Shown in pieces: positions 34,648 to 46,489 of a stretch of 64,000 nt of DNA. The notes under the pieces were generated by a model. That model had not been told where the DNA came from, did no database searches, and saw only the letters and a program-made list of their open reading frames with translations. Numbering within the stretch: position 1 is the first letter of the stretch; the number at the start of each line of letters is the position of its first letter. Position numbers and translations under genes: made by a program. Location of the stretch: NCBI GenBank assembly GCA_030847615.1, contig JAUMIR010000004.1:87955001-88019000 (forward strand), given 5' to 3'. Source of the DNA: Gambelia wislizenii. Lineage: Eukaryota; Chordata; Lepidosauria; Squamata; Crotaphytidae.

Positions 34648-34880
34648 TTTCACGTTACACAGTTATAGCACTATGATTGCATTTTAATTGCCATGACAAC
34701 ATCCTATAGAATCTGGAGGTTTGTAATTTGGTGAGGTACTACAGCTCTCTGGCTCAGAATTCTAAGTACCTCTTCCTAAACTGCAAGTCCCAGGATTCCA
34801 GGGGTGGGGGCGGTCTAGCCACAGTTTATTTCTTTGGAAGTTTGCTAGTGTAAAGCACCAAGCCCCTTTACATTTCCTGC
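34648..34880. mobile_element. Foldback MITE between 25-bp direct repeats
   Basis: GTTACACAGTTATAGCACTA left, TGCTAGTGTAAAGCACC right; core TCTGGAGGTTTGTAATTTGG / CTAAACTGCAAGTCCCAGG. Direct repeats CATATTACAAGATGGGG occur just outside at 34630-34646 and about 34900-34917. Confidence 0.6.
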
Positions 34881-35268
34881 AGTATAAAAAATGGTGACTC
34901 CTCTCATATTACAAGATGGGGGAACTAAAACCAAGCGAGCCTTAGATAAATGTAAAACTCAGCCAGCCCTGTCAATAACAGAAGAAACTATATATATACT
35001 TCAAAAGATTGAAAGGGGTGAACAGCTGAGCTGAGAAGGCTAGCTATTTGTGCCTATCTTAATATGTAAATGTTGTCAATGTAGGATAGCAAATACAGGA
35101 CCAATGCAACTCTTATTACCTTACCTTTAAGCATGTTTCCCCACCATGTTTCAGTTTATACAGATGGAAAGTCCCAATTAATGCATTTTGAATGCCTGTT
35201 TAAGAAGCAAGGGTTGATTTTTCCCATGAACATGGGGACAAGAACCCCTGCAATAAATATTGATATAG

Positions 35269-35835
35269 AACTTTATCAGACCAGGCAAATTTGGCATCAT
35301 AAGGACACCTAATGATTGCGAAAGGGCGCACATACCAGACAACGTCGTCTTCGCTATCATGCATTGTGAAAAACCCAGTCTTTTTTATTGACAGGCCAAG
35401 CTATCAATAGATCAGCCGCAGTGCTTTGTTGCCGTCATTTGACTCCTCATGCTATTGTGGTCACGTGAATATGGCGTCAATGACAGAACACTTATGGGTG
35501 AGATTGTGAGAACCAGGTAGGGGACGCTCTTTTTATGAAACACCCCCCCCCCGGGTTTCTTGTAATTTTTAAAGTGTGTTTCTGTGCTTGTGTCTACGTT
35601 TTATGTCTTTGTCTTGCTTAATTTTTTGAATTTGCTGCGCTCGCATCTTCTCACAAGGATCAGTGAGATCTCAACCCTGAAAGTAAATGGAGCTCCATTT
35701 GTGCTCCATTAATGCCTGGGCTGCCTTTCTGATGCTGCTAAAGGAAGGTCTGGTAGGGCAGTGTTCTTTTCCTGGTATAAAAACGCTTCAAAATTTGCTC
35801 GCAAAAGAACTTTTACAGAGGGTGGTCTGATAAAG
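35269..35835 (-). mobile_element. MITE family C copy, reversed
   Basis: Ends AACTTTATCAGACC and GGTCTGATAAAGG. Reverse of the 33062 block order: ACAACGTCGTC, TTTATTGACAGGCCAAGC, GTGAGATTGTGAGAACCAGG, TGGAGCTCCATT. Confidence 0.75.
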
Positions 35836-35839
35836 GCAA

Positions 35840-36075
35840 CAGTCAGCCCTCATATCTGCGGATTCTGCTTCCACGGATTCAACCAACCACGGCTTGAAAA
35901 TATCCAAGGGACAGGGCGGAATTCCAAAAAAGCAAATGTTGCTGTTCACCATTTTATACAAGGGATACCATTTTACTATGCCATCGTATATAATGGGACT
36001 TGAGCATCCATTTTGGATTTTGGTATCCACAGGGGGTCCTGGAACCAAACCACAGTGGATACCAAAGGCCCACTG
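35840..36075. mobile_element. Tigger-like MITE
   Basis: Ends CAGTCAGCCCTCATATCTGC and CCAAAGGCCCACTG; TA only at the right (36076-36077). Internal ACGGATTCAACCAACCACGG and GGGGGTCCTGGAACCAAACC are typical of Tigger-type ends. Confidence 0.75.
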
Positions 36076-36094
36076 TATTGCATTCAGACATCAG

Positions 36095-36206
36095 TTAAAC
36101 TGATTTTACTGTGCTGCTCTCAGTTACAGCTTTCTCTTTCTCTAACCCTCTTCCTTTCTACCATCCGGGGACAACAGAGCTCATACTAAGAAATTAGATT
36201 TGTCTA
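36095..36206 (+). repeat. Interspersed direct repeat, copy 2
   Basis: Second copy of 34515-34625; identity drops outside, which marks its limits. Followed by a short GTGGGATTTACTTGC foldback-type fragment. Confidence 0.7.
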
Positions 36207-36451
36207 CTCAGAGTAAGCCTACTGACTTCAGTGGGATTTACTTGCAGATAAGAATGTAGCCTGAAGGCTTATCCAGAAAAGAAAAAAGTCCCTGGAAGTA
36301 CTGAGACCTTCCAGTTCTTTTTGTTTTGATTTTATCTGCATATTCATGTTTTTGCATCCAAACTTTTTCTTGAAATATCCCGGGTTTCCCACACTTCCCC
36401 TCTCTTGTGCTCTTTCCTTTCTCACTTCCACCCATCATGTGTCACATCTAG

Positions 36452-37020
36452 GACTTTATCAGATGCATAAAATACAGCACCATAATGATGCCACATAACC
36501 GTGAAAGGGCTCAAATATCAGATGACTTCACCCTTTCACAGTTATGTCCCTGCCAAAACCTGTCGTTTTTTATTGACAGCTGAAGCTGTCAATAGATCCC
36601 CCATAGTGCTTTTCTCCTGGCATTGCTGGTGTGAAACCTCGCACCATAGTACTCATGTTAATGCAGTGTTAATGGCCAGTCCGGCACAAACACTTCCAGG
36701 TGAGATCACAACAACCAGGTAAGTGACACACTTTTTATGAGCCTCCCTGGGTTACTTGGAGTGTGTTTAGGTGCTTGGTGTAAATTTTAGTGTTATTTGT
36801 TTTATTTTTGAATGTCCCACCTATGTATTCTTGTGAGAATATGTGGGTTTTTGAATGAGGAAGTGAACGGAACTCCGTTCACTTCCTCTTTCATTGCCGG
36901 GGAAGCCTTTGCTGGGATTAGAGTTAAATGTGGTGGTGGTGGGCATTCTTTTACTGACATAAAGATGGATTTTTTTATGCCAGCAAAAGAATGCTTTTAA
37001 GGGGCTTGTCTGATAAAGTC
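36452..37020 (-). mobile_element. MITE family C copy, reversed, 569 bp
   Basis: Ends GACTTTATCAGATGC and TTGTCTGATAAAGTC. Flanked by TCTAG (36447-36451) and CCTAG (37021-37025). Carries the palindromic GAAGTGAACGGAACTCCG block. Confidence 0.8.
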
Positions 37021-37389
37021 CCTAGACTCAAGCCAAATTTCAAAAACTAACTGATTTCCACTGAGCCCTTTTTAATTATTATTCAGGAGTTACAGTCAAA
37101 GCATTAAAGTGCTTTAGCAATATTACACTAGTTAAGCATCAGGATCATTTTCTTTTATTACTAGCATTCCTCTTTCTCTTGCTTGATCTCTGTTGAATCT
37201 GCTGTCCTGGAAACAATCACTGTCTTTCTTGGCAGTGGTCCTCTTAGTTAGTTCTGGGATAACACAGCCAGCCAGCCATGGAGAGGTACTGGGTTAATTT
37301 AAATTGATTTGGGGAGTGGGAGTAAAAAGTCTTTGGTAATGCTGGGAGTTCCCTGGGAATACTTTGGAATGAGGAAAATGTGAGTCCAA

Positions 37390-37422
<33 letters not shown>

Positions 37423-38825
37423 CAAAAAGGACAGAAGCAAAGCCAGGGATTTTCTGGTTTTTCCAGCCTGTCTGGATGGGTCCTGAGATAAATATGTTTG
37501 GAATGAACTCATAATGGGGGATGGACAAAATCAATGGGACATTTCCATACCAAAAAGAATACTAAAATTTGGTGCATATAGGCTATGATATTCTGGTGAA
37601 TAAGAAAGTCTGGAATGTTAAAAGTTATACCTCCCACGTAAAACAAAACCCACAAAGTGTCTTAGAATACCTAAAATACTTCAGAGAATATATAAAATGC
37701 TGAAATTTGGTATACACATAATCCAGGATACCCTGTTTACTTACTACTAATACTACTACTAATAATAATAGCCACATATTTACCCTTTGTTCAAGATCAA
37801 AGGTGCAATGTCTACCTGAGTCCAATAGTCTTTTCCGTAGGGAGATGATGGATATAAATTAAATAATTAATACAATAAAAGGCATAGTTCCATTCTGCTG
37901 TCACACACTTGAATCAGTTTCAGACGGTGGGATGTGTAGTGGCAATTTGGAAACAAAACAAGCCACACATACAGCAGAATTGAGGCTTGTCATTTCCCTT
38001 CATAACAATCCTTGGATTTGGCAGAAGGATGATTTACCATGGTAGTATCCATCTATCAGTGCAGTCTATATTTACTGTTAATATACAATGCTTTTTTAAA
38101 AAAAAAAATAAATCTGTATTAATATAACGATATGAACATAATGGAGAGGGGGCCTCTTAAGGAAAAAGAGAACCACAGAACTAAAATTGACTTTGATTGA
38201 TGAAATGTTCTCATTTTTAATGAGATGTACATACCAGGCAGGAGATGTCAACATGCTTTGCAGGCAGGGAAGCAAAGTCCCTATTACTGTTAACACAATC
38301 ATTATGTCAGTATGTTCATTTCTTGCATCTTATATGCATAGTTGATGTAACCACTGTTGGACCTGTCTTCTACAAATGTATGCCATCCTTAAAAACACAG
38401 TTGGCTATCACTACTAGGAATAGCCTCCACTGGCAATGTCCTTTAGCAACAAGTAGCATTCTTTAAATAGATGCATTTGGGCGGTATTTTAAATGAATGT
38501 GGCATTTGCTTAAAAAGCCCTGTTAACTTATGAACAAAGGTTTTCATGGGCTTGGGGCCCTTTTTAGAAACCCACAATTTTCTTCCTCCTGTTTCCTAAA
38601 GAGATCCTGCCTTTCTCGGTTCTTCTTCCATATTTGCTTGGGAAAGATGGAAATCAAGCATCCTGTCCTTGGCTCAGAAACCAAACAACAAATGGAAATA
38701 TATCATTGTTTTGTTGTTTTCAAAAATCCTGAGTCCATCACATGCATTGTAAATAATGACTCATGATTTGGAAAATGGTGGATTTTTAACTGCAGTGTTT
38801 TCACATCTGACTGACCCAGGTATAG
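37021..38825. other. Non-coding; (ATCT)n microsatellite
   Basis: (ATCT)8 at 37391-37422. A GATATAAATTAAATAATTAA tail near 37850 may be an L2/SINE end. Nothing coding recognised. Confidence 0.4.
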
Positions 38826-38883
38826 ATGCAGGAGGTAGACTAGATGGCTCCTATGGTCCCTTACAACTCTGTGATTCTATGAC
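38826..38883 (+). mobile_element. CR1 3'-terminal fragment
   Basis: GGAGGTAGACTAGATGGCTC then CTCTGTGATTCTATGAC, the CR1 3' UTR end on the plus strand, 58 bp long. Confidence 0.7.
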
Positions 38884-39042
38884 TTAATGGTATTTCCCCA
38901 CACATTAACAACCCCTCCCCAAATGAAACACCACAGAAGACTGAAAATAATATATTTGGGACCAGTAATGAAGCATTTAATTTTAAATCCAGGAGTTCCT
39001 CATCAAAGGTCCCCACAGTAATACTTAAAGAGTCCAAATTCA

Positions 39043-39105
39043 ATTAGTGACCTTGGGCCAGTAACTGTCTTGAGTCTATCCTACCTAACAAGGGGGTCTT
39101 ATGCC
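39043..39105 (+). repeat. MIR-like SINE fragment
   Basis: GTGACCTTGGGCCAGTAACT and CCTACCTAACAAGGGGGTC match the conserved middle of squamate tRNA SINEs. Confidence 0.45.
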
Positions 39106-39319
39106 AGGCCAAACCATTCCTCCAGCCACTCACCCTTTTACAACACTGTCAAATATTGTTCTGCTGGTGATGTCATTGTTCCTGCTATGAAAAAGGGAGT
39201 TACAGTCCCCCATGGTAAGAAACAAAACCCTTGACTCACACTGAATAGATGGGTATGTCTCTACAGCTACCACAAGCTCTCAGGTAAAAGCAGCAGAAAT
39301 GTCCTGGAAAGCTGGGAGA

Positions 39320-39425
39320 AGTTGCTTGTATGGACTACAGTTCCCAAAATTCCCTAGCCAGCGTTGTTACTGACTATGCTGGCTGGGAGATTCTAGGAAC
39401 TGTGGTCCAAAAGTAATTTTTCCAA
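39320..39425. mobile_element. Foldback MITE
   Basis: GGACTACAGTTCCCAAAATT and GATTCTAGGAACTGTGGTCC are inverted around GCCAGCGTTG. Confidence 0.65.
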
Positions 39426-39724
39426 GCTCTGGTCCAGGATACCAGAGAAGGGAGTGATCATCACTCCCACTGCCTCTGTTGAGCCTTAACTACTATCTCA
39501 GAATGAGAGGGGGGAGCATGCAAGATATTACCTGTTCCATGCTGTTTATAGCATTGGTTGCTCTTACTTGCATTTGGCAACTTTAACAAACTGGTTGTTG
39601 ATTGTGTCAGTGCCTAACTGCACTGGGAAGTCTTGGAGTGTTTCGCTTTGGCTTATGCATTAGTGATGAATGGTTCATGTTGCCTATTTTACAGTGGAGC
39701 TGAAAATATACAATGTTAAGTAAT

Positions 39725-41389
39725 GTGTGTCTCCATGCCTCCCGATGTGAGGCCAGGGCAGACCATTGTTGGTGATCAATTTGGCCAAGCCTGAGATGTT
39801 GTTTCAGGGAGTCCTTGTATCGCTTTTTTGGAGCGCCCCTCTTACGCTGACCCGTGGTGAGTTCACTGTAGAATACTATTTTGGGGAGGTGATGGTCCTC
39901 CATCCTAGAAACATGCCCTGCCCAGCGCAGCTGTGTTCTCAATATCATGGCCTCAGTGCTGGTGATCCCTGCTTGCTCAAGGACAGCAACATTCGTCACA
40001 TAGTCAGTCCAGTGTATATTTAGGATTGTGCGTAGACAGCGCTGATGAAAGCGCTCGAGGAGTCGTAGGTGGTGGCGATAGGTGACCCATGTTTCAGACC
40101 CATAAAGGAGAATAGACAGTACAATGGCTCTATATACACTGATTTTTGTGTTTCGCCTCAGGTGTTTATTACTTCAGACTCTTTTGTGAAGTCTTCCAAA
40201 TGCGCTATGTGCCTTTGCTAATCTGTGATCGATCTCTTTGTCGATCTTGGCATCTGAGGAGATGATGCTTCCCAGGTAGGTAGGTGAACTGCTGAACGGA
40301 CTTAAGTACAGAGTTGCTGATGGCAATGTGGGGATGGTGGTGTTCGTCCTGTGGTGCAGGCTGGTAAAGAACTTCTGTTTTCTTCAGGTTGACTTCCAGC
40401 CCAAACAGCTCTGCAGCTGTTGTGAAGCAGGATGTTAGGTGCTGCAGAGCTGCTTCTGTGTGGGCAACAAGGGCAGCATCATCAGCGAAGAGCAGCTCAT
40501 GGACTAGATAGTTTAGAGTCTTAGTGCGAGCCCTCAGAGGGCTTAAGTTAAACAAGCTACCATCAGTATGGTAATGTATATAGATGCCGTCGTCTTCTTC
40601 GAGCTCTGCCGTAGCTCTTTGCAGCATCACACTGAAGAAGATTGTAAATAAAGTTGGCGCAAGAACACAACCTTGATTCACTCCATTAGTTGTTAGAAAG
40701 GGCTATGAAAGAGCATTGCCATATTTGACTTGACCGCGCTGGCCCTCATGTAGCAAGATAATCATTTTAAGGAATTTGGGGGGACATCCTAGTCTTTCCA
40801 GGATCTGCCACAGACCTTTCCTACTCACGGTGTCGAAGGCTTTGATGAGGTCAACAAATGTTACATAGAGACCCTTGTTCTGCTCCCTACATTTCTCTTG
40901 CAGTTGTCTAAGGGCAAATACCATATCTGTAGTACTCCTATAGGCTCTGAAGCCACATTGGCTTTCAGGAAGAAGTTCTTCTGCAATGGCAGGATCTAAT
41001 CTGTTCAGGAGTATCCTTGCAAGGATTTTTCCAGCAGTAGAGAGCAGTGTTATGCCTTGATAGTTTGAGCAATCTGATTTTGCTCCTTTTTTCTTGTACA
41101 GGGTGATGATGACAGCATCTCAGAGATCTGATGGCAGTTCCCCCTTTTCCCAGCATGGAGACACACTATCCACAATGCTGCAGCCTTATTTGAGAACTCA
41201 CGCCGAACAAGTCTTGAAGAGAAACAACAACGCAGAAAAAATCACAACCTGGAAACATCACCCAAGGAGACCTTCTGCTGTGCTTTCTGCAACCGGACTT
41301 GTCTATCTTGGATTGGCCTTTTTAGTTATCAGCACGCTTGCAGAAAGCGTGGGATGTGTCCTTCCTGAATCTTCATTTGCGAAGAGAAG

Positions 41390-41425
<36 letters not shown>
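39725..41425 (-). mobile_element. GA-tailed LINE with twin-priming-type inversion
   Basis: Two joined segments in opposite orientation. 41150-39725 (minus) runs from the RT start (GELPSDLRDAVI, LYKKKGAKSDCSNYQGITLL) through SQCGFRA, motif A AFDTVSR, NQGCVLAPTLF, motif C LFADDAALVAH, KTEVLYQPAPQDEHHH, and WAGHVSRMEDHHLPK to HREAWRHT. 41151-41425 (plus) restarts at AWRHTIHNAAALFENSRRTS, then CAFCNRTC...HACRKRG, stop, and a (GA)n tail. Joining them in LINE order continues the protein without loss, with 14 bp shared at the breakpoint. Frameshifts and stops (for example near 40690) inactivate it. No host gene is implied. Confidence 0.9.
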
Positions 41426-41427
<2 letters not shown>

Positions 41428-43217
41428 ATAATGCAGTGAATTGTTTTGGTTGTTATTGTAATAATGTATTATTATTATTATTATTATTTTATCAATATGT
41501 ATTCTTGGTTTTGTATTGCTCTTTTTGTATCTTGAGCTATTTGGGACATACTGTCTGGAAAAACAGCATACAAATTTCAGTAATGATGATTGATTTTTTA
41601 AATCAGTGCTAGTAAACTGTCTTGCTTATTCATTTTTTTACTCTAATATAACAAGAACATAGAAGCATTTAAAAGGTCTAGAAATGCAGAGTGCATGGTG
41701 TGGTGATGTTAGCTGTCAGCTTCACAAATGAATTATATGCATGGCTATCTAAAACTACCTCGCACCCTTGGTTAGATCTCTGTGTCCCGGATCTAAACTT
41801 TGCCTAGCTGCACCACTGATTGCTCTGTGACTTTCACTGGAAACATCTGATCTGCTATGATGGGAAGTTATTTATTTGCAGGTTTTATTTACCTAAAACC
41901 AACCTATATAATCAAATATCAAAATAATCTATGTAAACTGACATGAACTTGACACAAGACTGTGGGTACTTTTCTGTGAACTTAGGTCACAATCATGCAT
42001 CAAGTTGAATGTGCTGAAACCCATGAGACCTGCCAACTCTAGAAAACAGTAGCATACAATGCATTACAAACAGTATACAACCTGGCAAAACTGACAATAA
42101 AAAGATGTCATAAAAAAAGAAGGAAAATTAACTAAAACACATACAAACAGAGGAATATTCAAAGAATATAAGTGGGCCAGGAGTTTGCAACCCAGATAGC
42201 TTTCCTTTTTAACGACCTTACAGAGTGGAAGACAAGGTGGCCACTATAGCTTCTTCCCATTCTTGTAACTCATTGTCCTGTCTCCTGCCTCTTTCTTGTG
42301 CCTGCAATTTTCATCTGCATTTATGGTGTTTCTCTTATTCAAGTTTTATCTAATTCGCCCTTTCTGAACCAATAACAAACCAAAATGCAGAAAACATATC
42401 CAGGAGTAGCCATGTTGGCCATACAGCAAAATACAATAACATTCAAAATCCACAAAAGAGCAAAATCTTTATTGGGCCAACCAAAAATGCACAAAATACA
42501 TGATGCAAGCCGAAATGCAGTTATACTTTGATATTAATATTTTTTCAGAATTTTGCAATGAAGTTTGCCAATGAAATAATTAGTTAAAATTGGCATATGG
42601 GGCAGAGCTGTTTACAGCAAGGCATTTATAAGTGAAAAATGTACAAAAATCCATTAAATTAGAGAAGTGATCTGCAATAAAGTTCACTGTAGGGAAAACT
42701 GCATACAAAATGGCATATATTAGAAGAATGTACACAATATGTGTATGGATTTTAATGCATTTTTTAAAAATCACAAACCAATGTAGCAAAAGGATAAAAT
42801 GAACCTCAGTTATTTAAAAAGAGGAAGAGATAGATTTGTGTCTGAAGACAGAAGGATAAAAGGCAAATGTCCCAGTAGTAAAATAGGCAAATTCAAAATG
42901 AAAAGAAAAAGAAAAAAAGGGAGAAAAGGAGACATGGCTCTTATACTTTTAACACTTGCTAGAAGAAGCAATTCCTTCTTCTGCATGACCATGAATGGTA
43001 CAGAGGCCCTGTCTGTTGTTTTCTGGCCACCTTACTTATGGTGCCAACCATCTGAACGAGTGTCCAACCATCTTTCAGAAACACTTGTTTCTGTTAGCAG
43101 ATGTAGAAGACAATCAACCCTTCTTTTCAAATCACCAAATGGTGCAATGCTTGTTCTGGTGAAAGCATAACATGCACATATATCTGGCTTTAATTTCTGA
43201 TTTACACGTACCATATA
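41426..43217. other. Non-coding; (ATT)n and a transposon end
   Basis: (ATT)n at about 41467-41490. At 42398-42500, GGAGTAGCCATGTTGGCCAT and AATCTTTATTGGGCCAACC resemble the terminal part of a lizard DNA transposon, minus orientation; superfamily unknown. Otherwise nothing recognised. Confidence 0.4.
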
Positions 43218-43603
43218 CAGTCACCCATCCACATCTGAGGGTTAAGCATTCACGGATTTAAGTATTTGCAGATTACTAACTATGGTCTCTCTAGGCATTT
43301 TCTTTGTCCTTCAGCATGACTCTGTAGTGTGCTTCTGCCAGAAGTTGACCATAGAATCATGCTGGACCTTGAGATTTCTAGAGAGAACACTTCTTTAGAT
43401 ATTTTAGGCCCTCCAGCACAACTCTATGGTCAACATCTGATAGAAGCATACCATAGAATCATGCTGGAGGACCTAGAAATGCCTAGGTAAGTGTTCTCTC
43501 AAGTAAAATCAAAAAAACAAAAAACAGTGCGCCTATATTCATGGTTTTCCACTTTCGCAGTGATTCTCTGCCTCTAACCCTCACAAAAGTTGAGGACTGG
43601 CTG
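43218..43603. mobile_element. Tigger-like MITE
   Basis: Ends CAGTCACCCATCCACATCTG and AAAGTTGAGGACTGGCTG, TA on both sides (43216-43217, 43604-43605). Interior contains an inverted duplication around CCATAGAATCATGCTGGA. Confidence 0.8.
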
Positions 43604-43669
43604 TACTGTACTGCATAGTATAAATTGTGTTTCCACTTTTCACCTCTAGAAGGCACTAGAGTCTAGTAG

Positions 43670-43775
43670 TTTTACAAGCTCAAACCGGATGCTCAAAGTT
43701 GCACTAGCCTTTACCATCCAAAGTCTAGATGGTAAAGGCTAGTGCACTTTGAGCATCCGGTTTGAGCTTGTAAAA
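43670..43775. repeat. Near-perfect 48-bp inverted repeat (hairpin)
   Basis: Arm 43670-43718 and arm 43728-43775 are reverse complements except for one single-base indel (AAGTTGC vs GCACTT), with a 9-nt loop. Includes AAGCTCAAACCGGATGCTCA. Confidence 0.9.
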
Positions 43776-44490
43776 ACCCAGCTGTTAAAGCATCTTGTGG
43801 ATGCCACAAGAAATGTTGTCTGTATTTTTATACCATATTTTGAGGTAGTCGTAGGATGGGAGGGAAAGAAGCCTGAAAATCAGGCTGAAGCTGTGTTTTT
43901 TTAAACCTTCTGTGTTATATATGAGAGCCCAGGACCTCCTCCCCCCGCCCACTTTTTCTTTTTTAAAACAAGGTAGTGCTGTTCTGCTGCCTTTCTAGGA
44001 TGTCATCACACCTATTAAAAAGTTCACAAGAAAATAAACACCAGCTAAGGCTGTATTTCAGCACGTATGGCTGACATGAACTGCAATGAAGTCTGGATAA
44101 GCCCTTCTGTGCTTTTTGGCTTACTCTCTGTTCATTTGCATGGCATGTTCCTAAGAAAGGGGGGTTAACTGGTATAAGTTGTTGTAACCACAGGGAAACT
44201 GTACCACAGCCTGAGATATAAAGTGATACAACAGGAGGTTCCTAGTAGATTTTTAATAATGTAGATACTTGGGGTAATACTTACATTGTCAGTTTCAGCA
44301 AGCCCACCTGGGGGTCTTTTAGCAATCTAGAATTCAGGCAGCTCTCACTGCTTTTGAGTCATCCTTCTTACCTCTAGAAGATTATGTTAGTAGCCTGGTA
44401 TAACTCAGGAATATTCAACATTTGGAGACCCACATTTAAAATCTCCTTTTAGATCACTTCAATTATACTTTTCTTTCAACACCACCACAA

Positions 44491-44634
44491 GTGGATTGAT
44501 TGAATCAAGGAAGCCATTGCCCTGAGTATGTAAGACCTGAACAGGGCAGTTGATGACCAAAGCTCTAGGAGGTCTCTCATTCATAGAGTTACCATAAGTC
44601 ACAGCTGACTTGATAACAAGTAACAACAACAAAT
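44491..44634 (+). mobile_element. RTE-BovB 3'-terminal fragment
   Basis: GTGGATTGATTGAATCAAGG, GGTCTCTCATTCATAGAGTT, ACCATAAGTCACAGCTGACT and an ACAACAACAAAT tail; same end as at 26888 and 16788. Confidence 0.75.
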
Positions 44635-44734
44635 AGGTCAGGGGTGTCCTATGCAGCATTTTGTGCTTTACCAATTCCTGTATGCCCCCCCTCCATTCCC
44701 TCTGCACCTGATGTATTGGGCTTTGGGAGTGAGA

Positions 44735-45036
44735 CACTGGATTTTTTCAAATGGTTGAAAAAACCCACGAGGAGGTCAGGAGAAGAACAGGGCTGTCATG
44801 CTTACACAGCCCCATTTCAGATGATGCAGTCCTCCTCCATCCTCCTCCCAACCCCCTCCCATGCTGCTTGCACCACTTTCTATTGACAGAAAGCACTCCC
44901 ACAGCATGGTGGAAGGTCGGGAGGAGGTCGGGAGGAGGACTGTGTCATCTGAAATGGGGCTGTGTAAGTAGACAGCCCCATTCATCTCCCTACCTCCTTG
45001 TGGCTTTTTTCAACCGTTTGAAAAAGTCCAGTATCC
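44735..45036. mobile_element. Foldback MITE with about 105-bp arms
   Basis: Left arm 44735-44842 (ACTGGATTTTTTCAAATGGT, ACACAGCCCCATTTCAGATG, CAGTCCTCCTCC) and right arm 44928-45036 are reverse complements with scattered mismatches. The centre (44843-44927) also contains inverted CACTTTCTATTGACAGAAAG. Reading frames within are shadows of the arms. Confidence 0.8.
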
Positions 45037-45364
45037 TGGCTTCTCAAGTTGTTGTTTCCCAGCCACTCCTAACTAAGGAGAAACAATGACCTTGTTGGTT
45101 ACTTGTGGCAGTGAGAAAGACTTTTGCCCCCAATGATGCTGCTTCTAAGACTGCTGTTTTTGCAACCTTGGTAGCAGCAGAGAAAACAGCCACCTCAAGG
45201 ATATTCATTGGGCAAAAGGGCCAAGCGTGGGCTGGAGGGCAGGGAAGAAAGTGTGCATATATATGTCAGGGAGAGGGCAGTGTGGATACATATATGCAGT
45301 CCTCCACCTCCCCAGCCAACTCTGGATTTGGTTCTTCATCTCCAGTATACAGAGAGGGGAATGT

Positions 45365-45475
45365 TCCTGTCATTGGACTGTAACTCTCACCAGCCCTAGC
45401 CAATATAGCTAGCTGTAAGGTGCAATGGAATTTGCAGCTGAACAACATTTAGAGGCCCCAAAATTGTCCACCCTG
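45365..45475. mobile_element. Foldback MITE fragment
   Basis: TTGGACTGTAACTCTCACCA left; GCTGAACAACATTTAGAGGC and TTGTCCACCCTG right, as in the 19117 type. Confidence 0.5.
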
Positions 45476-46489
45476 AAACAGACTGAGAACTTATTTGGTC
45501 TAACAGCACGTTAAGCTCAGCCAAGAGTACTTACACTAGAGATCTGGGAGGGTAACAGCAGCCAGCTGGGCCATAGCATGAAGGAAACGTTCCTACCATG
45601 CACCCCATGGCCACTCAGTGGTCATTTGGGACAGGCAGAACTACTGCCTGGTGTCCATCTCACTGGCATTATGCATCTGGAGTAAATTGTTGCCCAAGGT
45701 AGTACTAGACACCTCCTTGACTAACTTCCAAAAAAAAAAAAAAAGACTCATGTTGTTGTAACCCCCATCTCCACTACAGCAGAAGTCACAGAGGATTCCA
45801 GCTGTAGACTGTAAATAGTCCTTTACACAAGTAGTACTTATTAGACATACAATATAAAGCTATACAGTAATTGACAATGAGTTCTCAACAAGCTGAACTT
45901 ATAGCAAATAAGACACATACATACAAATGACACTGATGTAGTATAGCAACTAAGAGCATAAATGGGGATACCTGAAGTTCAAAACTGCCACCTAGCCATG
46001 AAGCTCACAGATTAAACACTGTCTCACCAACTTTAGAACTGCAAGAGTAAAATTGCAGGAGTAGCTGTGAGAACTGTGTATGCTGTAGTGAGTTTCTTGG
46101 AAGAAGACTGGGGTAAAATATCAGTTAGCTGGGAAATCAAAGTAAGCTACTCAGCCTTCTCTCTTTCAGATTAATATACCTCACAGGATTGCCTTCATGA
46201 CTAATTGAAGGAATCTGTCTACATTTGTATGCAGCAAAGGGTGTATAATTACAGTAATTATGAAGGAATGCCACTGACCTCAGCCAGATTTCATGAACTC
46301 AGCCAAATCAGGAAATGAGAAGGACCTGTGCATTCAAATACCCACAATACAGACAGAAAAATGAATATGAGCAGCTGTCCCACAGAGGAACAAGAGAGCC
46401 CTAGAATTTTGGGGATCTAAGGAACTTCTCTCATACCTTTGCTTGATCCCATTTGTTAAATCTCTGTGGGAGTGGAGGAATGGAATTGT
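45476..46489. other. Unassigned; poly-A at 45729-45744
   Basis: Nothing coding recognised. TAATATACCTCACAGGATTG near 46172 may be a small SINE remnant. Confidence 0.35.

Noticed and set aside
37391..37422. Clustered short direct repeats as a CRISPR array
   Set aside because: It is a plain (ATCT)n microsatellite with no spacers; the setting is vertebrate.
41094..41612. 172-aa plus-strand frame with RERERERE tract
   Set aside because: It is an alternative frame across the twin-primed LINE junction; RERE is the (GA)n tail. The real LINE frame gives the Cys/His knuckle.
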